Assembly (NCBI GenBank): GCA_024138025.1
Contig: JAMXBD010000025.1
Span: forward strand, 1,803,501 to 1,867,500
Length of the DNA stretch: 64,000 nt
Direction: 5' to 3'
Source: Combretum micranthum
Taxonomy: Eukaryota > Streptophyta > Magnoliopsida > Myrtales > Combretaceae
Below are positions 37,301 through 47,705 of this stretch, one piece after another. The notes under the pieces are model-generated. The model was not told where the DNA came from. It was given only the letters and a program-made list of their open reading frames with translations, and did no database searches. The translations under genes were made by a program, and so were the position numbers. Numbering within the stretch: the first letter of the stretch is position 1; every line of letters starts with the position of its first letter.

Positions 37301-40300
37301 GATTGCACCACTTGAAATGTAAATTTGAATTGGCACCAAGGTATTGCTAATGTTTACATGTGATAAAAAGCAATTAATACGGATTTTGGTGAAGTTAAAT
37401 TATCTCTTTTGGATATACCAGGAATGAAGAGAAAATTTGCAGAAAAGATCACAAGTTTTCAACATGCACATAAATATTCCCCATGCTAAAGAACTGTACT
37501 TTCAGGATTATACATCTATAGATGGATATTGTACCAAATTCCATCAAGAAATCAAATTATGAGATCAAATTGTGTTCCATTCCTTGATCTGTAAAAAATA
37601 TTTGTAAAATGAAAAGCAGAGTGGTTAAAATCCCTATGAATTAACTCCAATTTGAATTTAAAAATAAAAGGATGTATATAAAAAAATAAATTTAATTTAA
37701 TTTAACTAAAAAATAATGAGACCCTTTTGCGTGACAATGGCAGACTTATAATTTTTTAGTATCCTTCATAAACCATCCAATTCCCATCTCTCTAGCCAAA
37801 TGATGGCTAAAGAAACAAAATTCAGAACTTTAAATTCTCTAACAGATATTAGAACCCTTTTATTTTCTTGGTGTCAGAGGAAAAAAATTCTGTGTCTTGG
37901 CTTACGATTTAGTCATGGATATTGCTCCTTGAAGTACACCCGAATTACCACCAAGCACTGGAAGCAACGCAAAGAGCAAACCCACTGCACAATCCTGGCA
38001 GAACAAGCTCAAATTTTTTCGATCACAAATTTCGAATTAAGGAAAAAAATAACCATTTTTTCAAAAAAAATTACATAAATCTGCCAAATGAAAAAATAAA
38101 CCCAGAAATAAACAAGTTGATCTCGTCTCTTTGCACTAACCTCGTCTCTTGAAAAGACGAGGTTCAAGAGACAAGGTCGGCCACTAATGACCTCATTACT
38201 TCTATTTTTAGGATTATTTTTACCTTAATGGCATTTTTGTAATTATTTTTAAAAAAATCAATATTATTTTCCTTTTCCCAACAAATTTCTGTAATTTACC
38301 TGAAAAATCTCCCGAAAGAATAATATAAATCCAAATAAAAAGGAAACGATAGAAACTCTTCCTCACCAGATAGCATACTCTAAATCAAAGAAGATATTAC
38401 CCATACCTGCAGAATAAGGGTTCCAACAGTAACCTGACCATGAAGCACATTGATGCTATTCCTTTCCATTAAAAACTTCAAAACCTGCAAGAAGCAAAAA
38501 CAGAGCAGGGATAAGCATCAAAGTCCAATTATAAATGACATCGCATGCTCTGCTGGCAAAATATATGTAAACCACATTTATGTGTAGAACATGTTCACCC
38601 AATGAAGGATTAAGGGGACGAGTAAAAGCTAGTCAAGATTCATTTTATGTAAAGAAAAAGTAACCAAAAATGAGTCAGCCATGAATTAATAACTAAAGCT
38701 AAAAGAAAAGTCGAAATACACCCCACATTGCTGGTAAATATAGACAAGCTATGCAATCTCAAACAGATTTCAAAAATTCAAACAGAAATCTCTTAAGAAT
38801 TAATTATTAACTATTTTCATTAAGTAAATTCCAAATGAACCATAAGAAATTTATCAAACCACCAAAAAACTCGTTTATCAGTAAGTGAATCCCAATCCAT
38901 GCAGAATTTATCCATCATATTACATAAAGATAGTGAATATGAGTTCTTTTGATTTTTTTCCTTGTTTACTCAATTTATTTGTTTCACACAATAGGCTCAT
39001 TTTCATAAATCAGTCCATATGAAGTGTTGAAGCATGAAATCACACAGATCTATTTATGAGTTTAAGCTTTCAAAATAGTAGAATGCACCAAGTTACTCAT
39101 GTACCTCTTCATTCTATGAACCACACATAGAAAAGAATACAATTAAGAATCACGCCTTGATGTAAACACAATGCTTACCTTTCTTTTTTAACACTTTCCA
39201 GTAAAGCAACCCTATCTTAAAGGCACAAAAAAAAAAAAAAAGTTGAATAACATTTTTCAATAAGAGAGCTCCAGAGGTTTCCAGATATTAGAAGGTGATT
39301 TGGATCAATTCCCGTACACAACTTACCCACCAGGCAAACCCCTTCAAGAGTAAAAAATAACAAAGACTGATGGCACATGCAATACAAGGAATCAAGAAAA
39401 AACATTCTCCATGCCAAGCTTCATGGCATCACCAAAATAAAACCATAATGTTTTTCCATCAAAAAGTAAAAGGAGCCAACATGCGTAATAAAAAAAAGAT
39501 AACAAAGAGAATTACCACAGCAGTTGAAGACATGGAAAGAAATGCTCCAACAAATACACCCTCTGATGGTTTACCACCACATAACTGCAAAAATGAAAGA
39601 GTGATTGATATTATGTAAGACAGATATCCAAAATATAACCAAGAAAATTGCCCAAAAGAATACAATCAAGAAGTGCAGAAAATGTAAGGGTCTAAAAGGC
39701 AGCCTAATGGAAACACAACAGAAATCTATTGTTTCTCACTAGTTTGCAAACCCTGACATACGGCTACTGCACATGATAAAGACCAACCAAAACACGCCAA
39801 TTAATTATCAAATAACCTCTTAAGAAGAAGAGAGATCAAGATAAGCTGTCAACTTTTTTGTAAAAATTGTATTCAAAGAATAAGCATACCGAGGCTGTAA
39901 TCCCACATAAGCACATAAAGAGAAAAATCTGAAGAAGGCCTCCCAAAACAGCAACTGCTCGGACAACCCGCAGCTGCAAGTCATTTTGTTGAAAAGGTTT
40001 ATAACTATATAAAAAAAAATCATAAATAAATAGAACAGAATTAATAAGCAAATATGCAAAAGGACTGCAGAGCAAACTCTAGCTAACCTTTGTTGTTGAG
40101 AATTCAAGGCCGAGAGCAAAAAGTAGAAAAATGACCCCAAATTGCGCAACTGTTTCAACCTGTATGCAACCACAGAATAGTCAGAAGACATCTCCACTCA
40201 ACAAAACTGAATCTCATAATGTGTATAGAAGCAATTACTGAGAGGAATTTATCATATAAGCATGTTATATGTACCTTGCCTTTAAAATTTGATACCATTA

Positions 40301-43300
40301 TCCAAATAATGCAAAAGCTTAAGATAAAAGATATAGGTTATTTTTTGTATTTATGATCTAAATTCTCTTTTGCATGTGGGCTAGCTAAGAGAGTGACTAC
40401 AGCTGATCATATGGAATTAAATCAAGTTGAATTTTCACAACTAATAAAAGCTTAAGTTTTCCAATAAGTTGGCTGTTGATCTAAATTCAATGCTGGAAAA
40501 ATAACAATGAAACACATTCCTCACCAAAGAATCAGCTTAAGAATTAAGAACAATAGAAAATGATAAAACAAACCCTCAAACCCCTGATTAATAACATTAA
40601 TAATTAAGAGAACAGACTAAAAGAATTTGAGCTCGAATTAAAGCCTAAGAGAGATTGTTACATTAACAGCAATAGGGATTTTATTCATGAAACTCCATGC
40701 TGAGTGGGTATACCTATGGTTATACGGTCGGTCTATTAGCAAGTAACATCCAACAGAAAATTGATTGACACGAGAACTAGCTACACTTGACCGATTTTAA
40801 AGTTTAAGTTAACAAATAATCATGTATAACTATTATGTTGCAATACTTGATCTTGCATATGAGCCAATACATCTATTGAAGCTCATCAAGTTAAACGATA
40901 AAAGAAAAATGAAATAACCGCACATATGTTCAAATTAAATCTTCCCACTACACCACATTAAGTTTAGATTCACAAGTCACAAACAACTGATGAATCACAG
41001 GGGTGTGGCTTTACATTAGTCATAAGAAATTGAATCTAAGACGATGTTTTCCATTGACAAATATATATGCAATACTAAAATCATATTCATCAAGGACAGG
41101 GGGGGAACACATACTTGCACCATTTCACTGACAAAATTGAAGCCACCAGGTCCAATGAAAGACCCTGCCAGCAGATATCCAGTGATCACCTGAAGTGAAA
41201 GAATGTGAGGAGAAACAAACTTTAGAGATTTTAATCATGGTTTAAGGTAAAACCAGCGCACCACTAAAAAGAAGTGCATATAATTTAAACATCTCAACTG
41301 TTGTATATAGTTTATTAAAAAAAAAAAGGAAGAGATTCTACTCTCAGAAACTGCAGGACATCTTACCGGTTGTCCAGCACAGGCAAATGCAATGCCACCA
41401 CAAGTTGCAGAGACAATGACTACAACCAGGTCAGATATCAATCTGCATTGGAGGTTTAAAATATCCTAGTTAGGCAATATATCAGAAATGCCACAGGCAA
41501 GGCAGGAGAAGGAATGAAGCAGAAACTGTAACCTGACCTCAAGTCTAACTGTAGAATAGGGAATTTTGACTTCGGATTAGATATGATGAAGACATTGTCC
41601 TGATTACAACAAAATCCAACACAGTCAGTTGATAGTATCTCATTGCTTCAAACATACTTGACAAAAATTTGTGTATCATTAGTCTTGTTGTTGTGCAAAT
41701 GAAACTAATAGCAGCACATAGAAACAAATTGTGTGCCAGCAAGCTATTGATGTTTCAATATGATTAGCAATTTTTACCCTGGACATACCTTTCGATCAAT
41801 TAATGTGGGTGTATCTTCTCCTCGGTTCTCATTATCCAGGTTAAACACATTGTGGAGTTGAAATGACCTGAGTACAAAAAATAATTTATAATTTTTATTA
41901 ACTTTCCAGCTTCCATCCCTCCCTATAGAAAGGACAAGATTTGTCCTTTTATGAGTAAGATAGCATACTTTTCCTCTTTGGTTTCATTTTTTTTTGTCTT
42001 AACTCTTGCAACAGTTTCCAGAACTGCCTGATAAAGAAAAGTCATCAGTTTTCAGATGTCAACCTATAGTGTCATAGAAGAACTAAGTGATACAGTTTAG
42101 AGATGCAGCATATAATGTAGCTTCATATTTAGTATGTAAGATAAACAGTTGCCAACTTGAGCAGCAGTTGAAAGTATCATCAGACAGAGGGTAGGTAGAA
42201 TTCCAATTCAGGACATGCATCACGCATATGAATTATTTAGTCTAGCAATTTCTCTTGGAACAGACGATTAGATTTTTTTGTGCCTGACAACATAAGGACA
42301 TGGCTGCAATTAGGTTAGCAACCTTTAGGCAAATGAACCACCCTAAAAGCCCATACATCAGATGAGTATGGCTTGTACTATGGAGGAAATTCCAACCTTT
42401 AGGCAAATGAACCACCCTAAAAGCCCATACATCAGATGAGTATGGCTTGTACTATGGAGGAAATTCCAAAAAGCACCGTTGTAGGATTTGTACACAAAAT
42501 TTATGCAAATTGCTGTAAGAGCTCAGCCCATAACCACTTAGCACTTCTTATGATTGATGCTTTACAAACAGCACTTTTCAATTTTGTCAAAGGCCTCAGT
42601 TTAATTAATTTCTTTTGATTAATGTCAGATATTTTTTCAATAATTTATAAAAGGAATTTGCAAATGGGGTACAGTTTGGTTACCAAAGAATCCAATTTTT
42701 CCACTATTTTTTGCAAGTACTTGATGAAAGGTAGTCTAGGATAATCCAGAAGTACAACACCAAAACTTTCAATTGCCTGAAATTCTAATAATAAGTGGGA
42801 GAATTGAATTCAATTCCAAGAATAGAGAGTTTGAAAGTCATAGTGGCTACCATTCTACCCTACATTTTCATCACTCATCAGAAACAGTAGAATTTTATAC
42901 TCTTTTAGAATACTATGCCACGAAATAACCAAACAAGGCTTAGAAACATTTATGTCGGAAGAGTTGCAAATATTATCTATGATGGGATTTAGCTGTTTAA
43001 AACAACTGTTCTCTAGAACCTAGGAGTGTCGCTGATGCCATCTCCCATCAAAGGGAGATGATGCGGTACAAGTGGTTGTTTCACACTCAAGTATAATTCA
43101 TATGGAACACTTAAGAGATATAAAGCAAGGCTTATACATGTCGTTTTACTTGGATATCGACAATGGCAAAAATTTTTCACCTGTTGCTAATTGAACACTA
43201 TTAGAGTTTTGTTATCTCTTGCAGCTGATATGCAATGGCCACTTCACCAACTAGACGTGAAGAATGCCATTTTGAGACATAGAGGAGGAAGTTATGCAGA

Positions 43301-46300
43301 TCTACCCCCCAGGTCTCAGCCCACAGCATGGGTCTAAAGTATGCAGGCTGAAGAATTACTCTATGCTCCTCAGCAATCTATAAGAGCATGATTTAACCAT
43401 CTCCCAAGGTGCATGCAAACACTAAATTACTTTCAAGCACAATGCAGTGATACATTGTTTCTAATGAGGATAGATTGACAATCATGATTGTTTGTATTGA
43501 TGAATCATCCTCACTGGGGATGATCCAGTAGGGCCAAAGGATTTAGAAAACATAGTAGCTTCAAAATATGAGATAAGGATCATCTTGTACTCATGATACT
43601 TTCTTGAATGGAGGTGGCTAAGTTGAGAAAGAGGATTCATATATCATAGAGAGGTAATTATCCAGCATTTACTAATGAAGATTGACAATCATGATCGTTT
43701 GTATTGATGAATCATCCTTAATGGAGGTGATCCATGGCTGAAGGATTTAGAAAAATTATTAGATTCAAGATTTGAGATAAGGATCATCTTGTATTCATTG
43801 GAATGGAGGTGGCTAAGTTGAGAAAGAGGATTCTTATATCATAGAGGAAGCATACCCTGCATTACTAAAGGAAACTGGAATGAGTGGATGTAGACATACG
43901 GGATCACATTGATCCAAATAATAAATTACAGGATGTTGCAAATGAAAAACCAGTTGAGAGCCATAGCATTGCAGTGAGTATTGTGAGTCAGTTCACCCCG
44001 TTCTTATTTAGAACACATGGGTGATATCAATAGGATATTGAGGTACTTTGAAGAGAACATCACCATTAGCAATTGCAGTGAGTATTGTGAGTCATTCACC
44101 CACTCTTATTTAGACCACATGGGTGATATCAATAGGATACCGAGGTACTTTGAAGAGACATCACCATTCTTATTTAGAACACATGGGTAATATCAATAGA
44201 TACTAAGGTATTTTGAAGAGAGCACCAAGTAAATAAGGTTGCAAACAACTGAGCTCGAGCTTAAAGCAAAATTCATTTAACTAAACAAGCTAAGTTCAAA
44301 CTTTGATTCAAGGTTGTGAGTCAGCTTAACAGACTCATCTAAGCTTGAGAATAGACTTGCAAACAATCTCAGGCTTGTGAACAAGCTTGCTAGCAGGTTT
44401 GTAATGTATAATATTACATATAAATGTATAGTTAAAACTAAAAAACGAATTTTTATATAATATATATGTGTAGATATATATTCCACAACTCTTATCCATT
44501 ATTTTTAGGTTTGAAAAAAAAAATTAAGATTAGAAAACTTCAATGGAAAATGAGTCAAGTTTAAGCTCAAAATAAAGCTCATTTAAGGCTCGATAAAACC
44601 TCCACTCAGCTTAAAACTCGATTTGTAAACAAGTCAAACTCAAGTGCAAATTACAACTCATTTATCTCAATGAGTCGAGTACAAGCTTGAATTTTAGATA
44701 CGATAAAAAGTTCAATCCGAGCTCAAACACGATAATTTTTAAATAAGTTGAACCCGAATCTTTAAAAGTTCGGCTCAACTCGACTTAGCTCATTTGTAAC
44801 CATACAAGTAAGGGTTATCATTGAGCAAAAATTATCAAAGAACTACTAGAGTTTTCATAGATGCAGATTAGGCAAGATCTGTAGTAAATTAAATATGGAC
44901 ATTTAGATATTGTTCCTATGTTTAGGGAATCTTAGTTACGTGATAGATTAAGAAGCAAAATGTTGTGGGTCGGGGTGGTGCAAAGCCAAAGTATAGAGCA
45001 ATGACAAATGGCAATCATGAGACATGGTTCAAACACTTCTAGAGGAATTAAGGCAGCCTTCAGATGTACCAGTGAAGTTATTCTGTGAAGAGAAAAACAC
45101 AATCAGCATTACAAATAACTCTGTGATAGGACAAACATATTGATATTGATAGACAATTTATTAAGGAAAAGCTCAAACAAATTCTTATATATATGTTGTA
45201 CTTAAACGGGTGGAAGAGACAAATATCTCGCCAAAGACAGTTACACCAACATCAAAGACTCCACTAACAAGTTGTGCATGATAGATTTCTATGCACCAAC
45301 TAGCAGAGGGGTGAAGATCTTAGAGTTAGAACTTAGATGTTAAAATTATCTAGATTTGAAGTAGATACCCATAAATTTTATTTTTATTAGCATCTTAGAT
45401 GTAATCAATTTTGCATTATCTTGAACAGGCTCCTTGCATCTATAAGTATCGCAATTTTCATCTTTAATGTGAGTGAAGTAATATAATCATAGTATTACTT
45501 AAACTAATTCTCTGATACTTTTCAATGCAAGCCTGCTCAATTAAAAACTGAACTGCTGCAAAAGAAAATCTCCAGCACAGGGCATCACCACATCATATAT
45601 AATAAACAAAACTCCTATACATACGTGATCTTTGTAACCAAAGTTAATGAGCAAGTTTTATTTAATGGAAGCCTGGCAACAACTTGATGCAGAATAAGAT
45701 CCAATATCCTTCCTCGTAATTCACCTTAACATCCTATGTCATAGATCATAAGACAAACATCCAAACGATTCATCCATCAGAAGTACTATATCAAACTTAA
45801 TGGCACTGAAAACTACCACATTGCATCAATCAATTTGTAACTATCAGTACATCAACAACAGCACTTAAGTAACTCTTCCAGAATAGAATAAACAACCAAA
45901 ACCGCTAACCTGCTGCCCAGCAACACTATTATTAAAGCTTCCAGAATCAGGTACTGCAAGTAAAGACAGGGCATTGTTAGACCAAAGCCACCATCATCAC
46001 TGCCAGATTATCTTAATAGAGAAAAGCAATATAAACCTTGTGCTCTATTAACTACAAAATTGGTTCCTTTAATACTATAAATAAACACAACAAACTAAAT
46101 CCAAATAAGCATATAACTGCAACTTGAACACTAAGTTTAATTGTACAGCACATTACACAGCCGAAGCTTCACATCGTAATTTCAAGAAATAATGCATTCA
46201 TTACACAAGTCAAGTAAACTACTAAGGCAAAACCCTAATTATGTACTGCAGAGAGATTTTTTAGTAGAAAAATAGATTGCGAACACAATATGCGAACTCA

Positions 46301-46683
46301 CATTGACATAAATTACACAGTTTAATCACCTAATCCCGCAAAAACCTAGCTCAGCGATCCAGATCAAGCGAATTTGAGCACAAAATCACAACTTCCAATG
46401 ATCAAGACCCTAGATCTCGTAAATTACCTTCGTTTTGATCATTCTCTTGAAACTCCTTCTCAAGTGCACGATCAATCATGTCGGCGAAGCTATCTTCTCT
46501 GGATCTCGACATCGACCCGTTATTGTTCGGCTCAGCGACGGTCACATTGAGTTCTTCGGTGATGGAGTTGGACTCGTCGTTGAGGAGAGAGAGGGAACGA
46601 GGCAATGAAGATGAGAACAGAAGGACGAGAGTACATGAGATTAGCATGAAACGTGGCTCAGAGAATCGTATTCGTATCCTCAT
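31346..46683 (-). CDS. K+ efflux antiporter of the KEA4/5/6 group; 20 exons, frame broken in exons 14, 16 and 17
   Basis: Exons in coding order: 46683-46428, 45953-45910, 42027-41969, 41867-41789, 41599-41538, 41442-41367, 41189-41115, 40159-40088, 39973-39890, 39584-39516, 38484-38407, 37994-37906, 37169-37073, 36932-36880, 36753-36658, 35402-35221, 35135-35059, 32117-32073, 31643-31554, 31426-31346; about 589 residues when repaired, matching KEA4-6 length. The N-terminus (MRIRIRF...LISCTLVLLFSSSLPRSLS) looks like a signal peptide, then a luminal acidic region (DSFADMIDRALEKEFQEND). About a dozen membrane segments of a CPA2/Kef-type exchanger follow, with GPGGFNFV, FALGLEFS, FLSMSSTAVVLKFL, the QD transport motif across exons 11/12, and GSFAAGVMIS. 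The end is FMVQGSHDS with no KTN domain, as in KEA4-6, which exchange K+ and H+ in Golgi/TGN compartments. An in-frame ATG at 46755 would add 24 residues. Five base losses lie at 36880, 35354, 35290, 35233 and 35135. Confidence 0.9.
32272..33208. mobile_element. Non-autonomous Mutator-like element with ~170-bp terminal inverted repeats, in KEA intron 17
   Basis: The left end (GGAAAATTCCAATTAAGTGA, then GACCTGTGTTAACAAAAG and GGGCTCCACGTACC) is repeated in inverse at the right end (about 33040-33208, with GGTACATGGAGCCCACATGA and CTTTTGTTAACACAGGTC). Long inverted ends and a size of about 940 bp suit a MULE. Both flanks are TATATATATATAG-like, so the 9-bp target duplication cannot be fixed. 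The centre (about 32860-33010) is richer in G, with gene-leader-like sequence; capture of a gene fragment is possible but unproven. No transposase. Confidence 0.7.
34402..34616. mobile_element. 215-bp element with CTATATCGC/GCGATATAG ends and many internal GCGATA motifs
   Basis: Perfect 9-bp inverted ends (CTATATCGC and GCGATATAG) enclose at least seven more TATCGC or GCGATA motifs in both orientations (near 34441, 34457, 34476, 34493, 34509, 34528, 34569). Such clustering of one hexamer is far above chance in AT-rich DNA and recalls the sub-terminal transposase-binding arrays of DNA transposons. It lies in KEA intron 17. No coding sequence or clear target duplication. Confidence 0.5.
38030..38300 (-). 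repeat. Dispersed repeat in KEA intron 11, inverted partner of 47505-47705
   Basis: On the minus strand, blocks such as 'aattacaaaaatgccatt', 'aggtaaaaataat', 'cttttcaagagac', 'gtaattttttttgaaaaa' and 'tttttttccttaat' occur in the same order as at 47505-47705. A small hairpin (CCTCGTCT / AGACGAGG, loop CTTGAAA) lies at about 38140-38162. Class unknown. Confidence 0.55.
42320..42468. repeat. Two-copy 74-bp perfect tandem duplication in KEA intron 2
   Basis: The unit starting ACCTTTAGGCAAATGAACCA at 42321 repeats from 42395 with no mismatch seen. The perfect identity suggests a very recent duplication, or an assembly duplication. Confidence 0.9.
43474..43885 (+). repeat. Tandem duplication of ~207 bp inside the copia relic
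   Basis: The segment beginning ATTGACAATCATGAT at 43474 recurs at 43681 with diverged but collinear sequence (GAATCATCCT, GAGATAAGGATCATCTTGTA, GGAGGTGGCTAAGTTGAGAA). Both copies encode the same part of reverse transcriptase, so the duplication arose after the element lost function. Confidence 0.8.
43968..44230 (+). repeat. ~104-bp tandem duplication plus a partial third copy inside the copia relic
   Basis: ATTGCAGTGAGTATTGTGAG at 43968 repeats at 44072. A shortened third copy starts around 44163 (CTTATTTAGA, ACACATGGGT, ATATCAATAG). All encode the LRYF region preceding RNase H. Confidence 0.8.
44233..44809. mobile_element. hAT-like non-autonomous insertion splitting the copia relic
   Basis: The left end ATAAGGTTGCAAA and the right end TTTGTAACCATA are imperfect inverses. 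The flanks carry a near-identical 8-bp duplication (CCAAGTAA on the left, ACAAGTAA on the right). Removing the insert and one duplication rejoins copia coding sequence (an AP-S-K-G motif before the RNase H block). The interior is rich in GAGCTCGAGCTT-like phrases on both strands. No transposase. An 8-bp duplication is the hAT signature. Confidence 0.65.
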
Positions 46684-47035
46684 TGCAGGAGAAGAAGAAG
46701 AAGAGGTACGGTTAGAACAGGAGCAAGCGAACGAGTGGATAGTTGTCGATTTCACTCACCGGCTCAGTGACTCAGTGAGTCAGTGCGTATCCGATTTACG
46801 CATAGAGAGAGAATGAGGAAGGGAAGAGAGACGGAAGGTGGGTTTTTTTGTTAGCTTGAACATGCAGGTTGAATGAAAGTACAAACCGGTCCGTGTGATT
46901 TGCAAATCCCACGCGTGCGACAGGAGAGTGAAATCCACTCGCGAAATTGTGGTGAAACATTAAAAGGAAGAAGTTTGTTTCGGTTGCTTTACAGTTTATA
47001 CTCGTTTTGCAACGAGAGACAAGCTCATTTTAATT
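46684..47035 (-). promoter_or_regulatory. KEA 5' leader and promoter region
   Basis: On the minus strand this stretch leads into the KEA start at 46683. It is purine/pyrimidine-biased (AGAGAGAG and GAAGAAGAAG on the plus strand), as in plant 5' leaders. It contains an alternative in-frame ATG at 46755. No clear TATA box was identified. The plus-strand open frame over exon 1 is a shadow. Confidence 0.4.
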
Positions 47036-47180
47036 TTAATTTTAAACCGAACTAACATAAATATGATATCGATAAAAAATTAATAGTTTTATCTATAAAT
47101 TGATCAAATCGAATCAATATTGATCCGATACTAATAACTATTATAGATTCAACACAAATAAAAATCAATGATCCAAACAA
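47036..47180 (+). repeat. Dispersed repeat, copy 2 (partner at 11783-11972)
   Basis: Same ordered blocks as copy 1, including 'tagttttatctataaattg', 'caaatcgaatcaata', 'gatccgatactaataa' and 'gattcaacacaaataaaa'. It lies about 350 bp upstream of the KEA start codon on the opposite side of the promoter region. Confidence 0.6.
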
Positions 47181-47504
47181 AAAAAATGTTTTATAAAAAA
47201 GATATAGAAATAAATAATGCTTTTTGAGATGTTATTTAAATACTAGTTTTGACCATCAGTTGCTAGATTAATAGAAATTAAAAAAAAAAAGAAATAAAAG
47301 AAAAAGTGAGGTTTAGAATTTTAGTACATTTTCCTCCAAGAAAAGTATGGTTTTAAGATATCTTATGCCCTTGTAATTTCCTCCACTTCTAAGATTTCAA
47401 ATAAGGGAAAAATTATTAATGATTTCTTTGACATTCCTTTATTTTCAAATCATTCCTTTTTCTTTATCGGGAGAAGGAAATTGATATATAAATATATATA
47501 TATT

Positions 47505-47705
47505 TTTTAAAAAATTACAAAAATACTATTGAAATAAAAATAATTTCAGAATTAGGCAAGTTGAACTCATTTCTTGAAGAACGAGGTTATAATTATCAAT
47601 CTCCTCTTTTCAAGAGACAGGACATAATAAATCCTGTCTTTTCATTTGTTGAAATTTGTATAATTTTTTTCAAAAAAGCTACCTTTTTTTTCCTTAATCC
47701 CCCTT
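47505..47705 (+). repeat. Dispersed repeat, inverted partner of 38030-38300
   Basis: Shares 'attacaaaaatactatt', 'gaaataaaaataatt', 'cttttcaagagac', 'tataatttttttcaaaaa' and 'ttttttttccttaat' in the same order as the minus strand of the KEA intron 11 copy. Class unknown; about 0.8 kb upstream of KEA. Confidence 0.55.

Larger units (their letters stand above)
43040..45320 (+). mobile_element. Decayed Ty1/copia retrotransposon relic (reverse transcriptase to RNase H) in KEA intron 2, antisense to the gene
   Basis: In broken frames, conserved copia pol blocks appear in order: KWVF...YNS-like near 43070, SPVA and a TIRVLLSLAADMQWPLHQLDVKNA-like block (43175-43270), PPGLSP and KVCRLK near 43300, LFLMRIDLTIMIVCIDE near 43455, ETGMSGCRH near 43870, YLEHMGDINRILRYF near 44010, then RNase H-type KNVV...AKAKYRAM near 44960 and IDRQFIKEKLKQ near 45150. 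Stops and frameshifts are frequent, so it is long dead. Its 3' end near 45320 leads into possible LTR remnant sequence; no intact LTR pair was found. Interrupted by the element at 44233-44809. Confidence 0.75.

Noticed and set aside
46478..46816. Plus-strand open frame over KEA exon 1
   Set aside because: Shadow of the real minus-strand exon, which has a signal peptide and correct splice sites.
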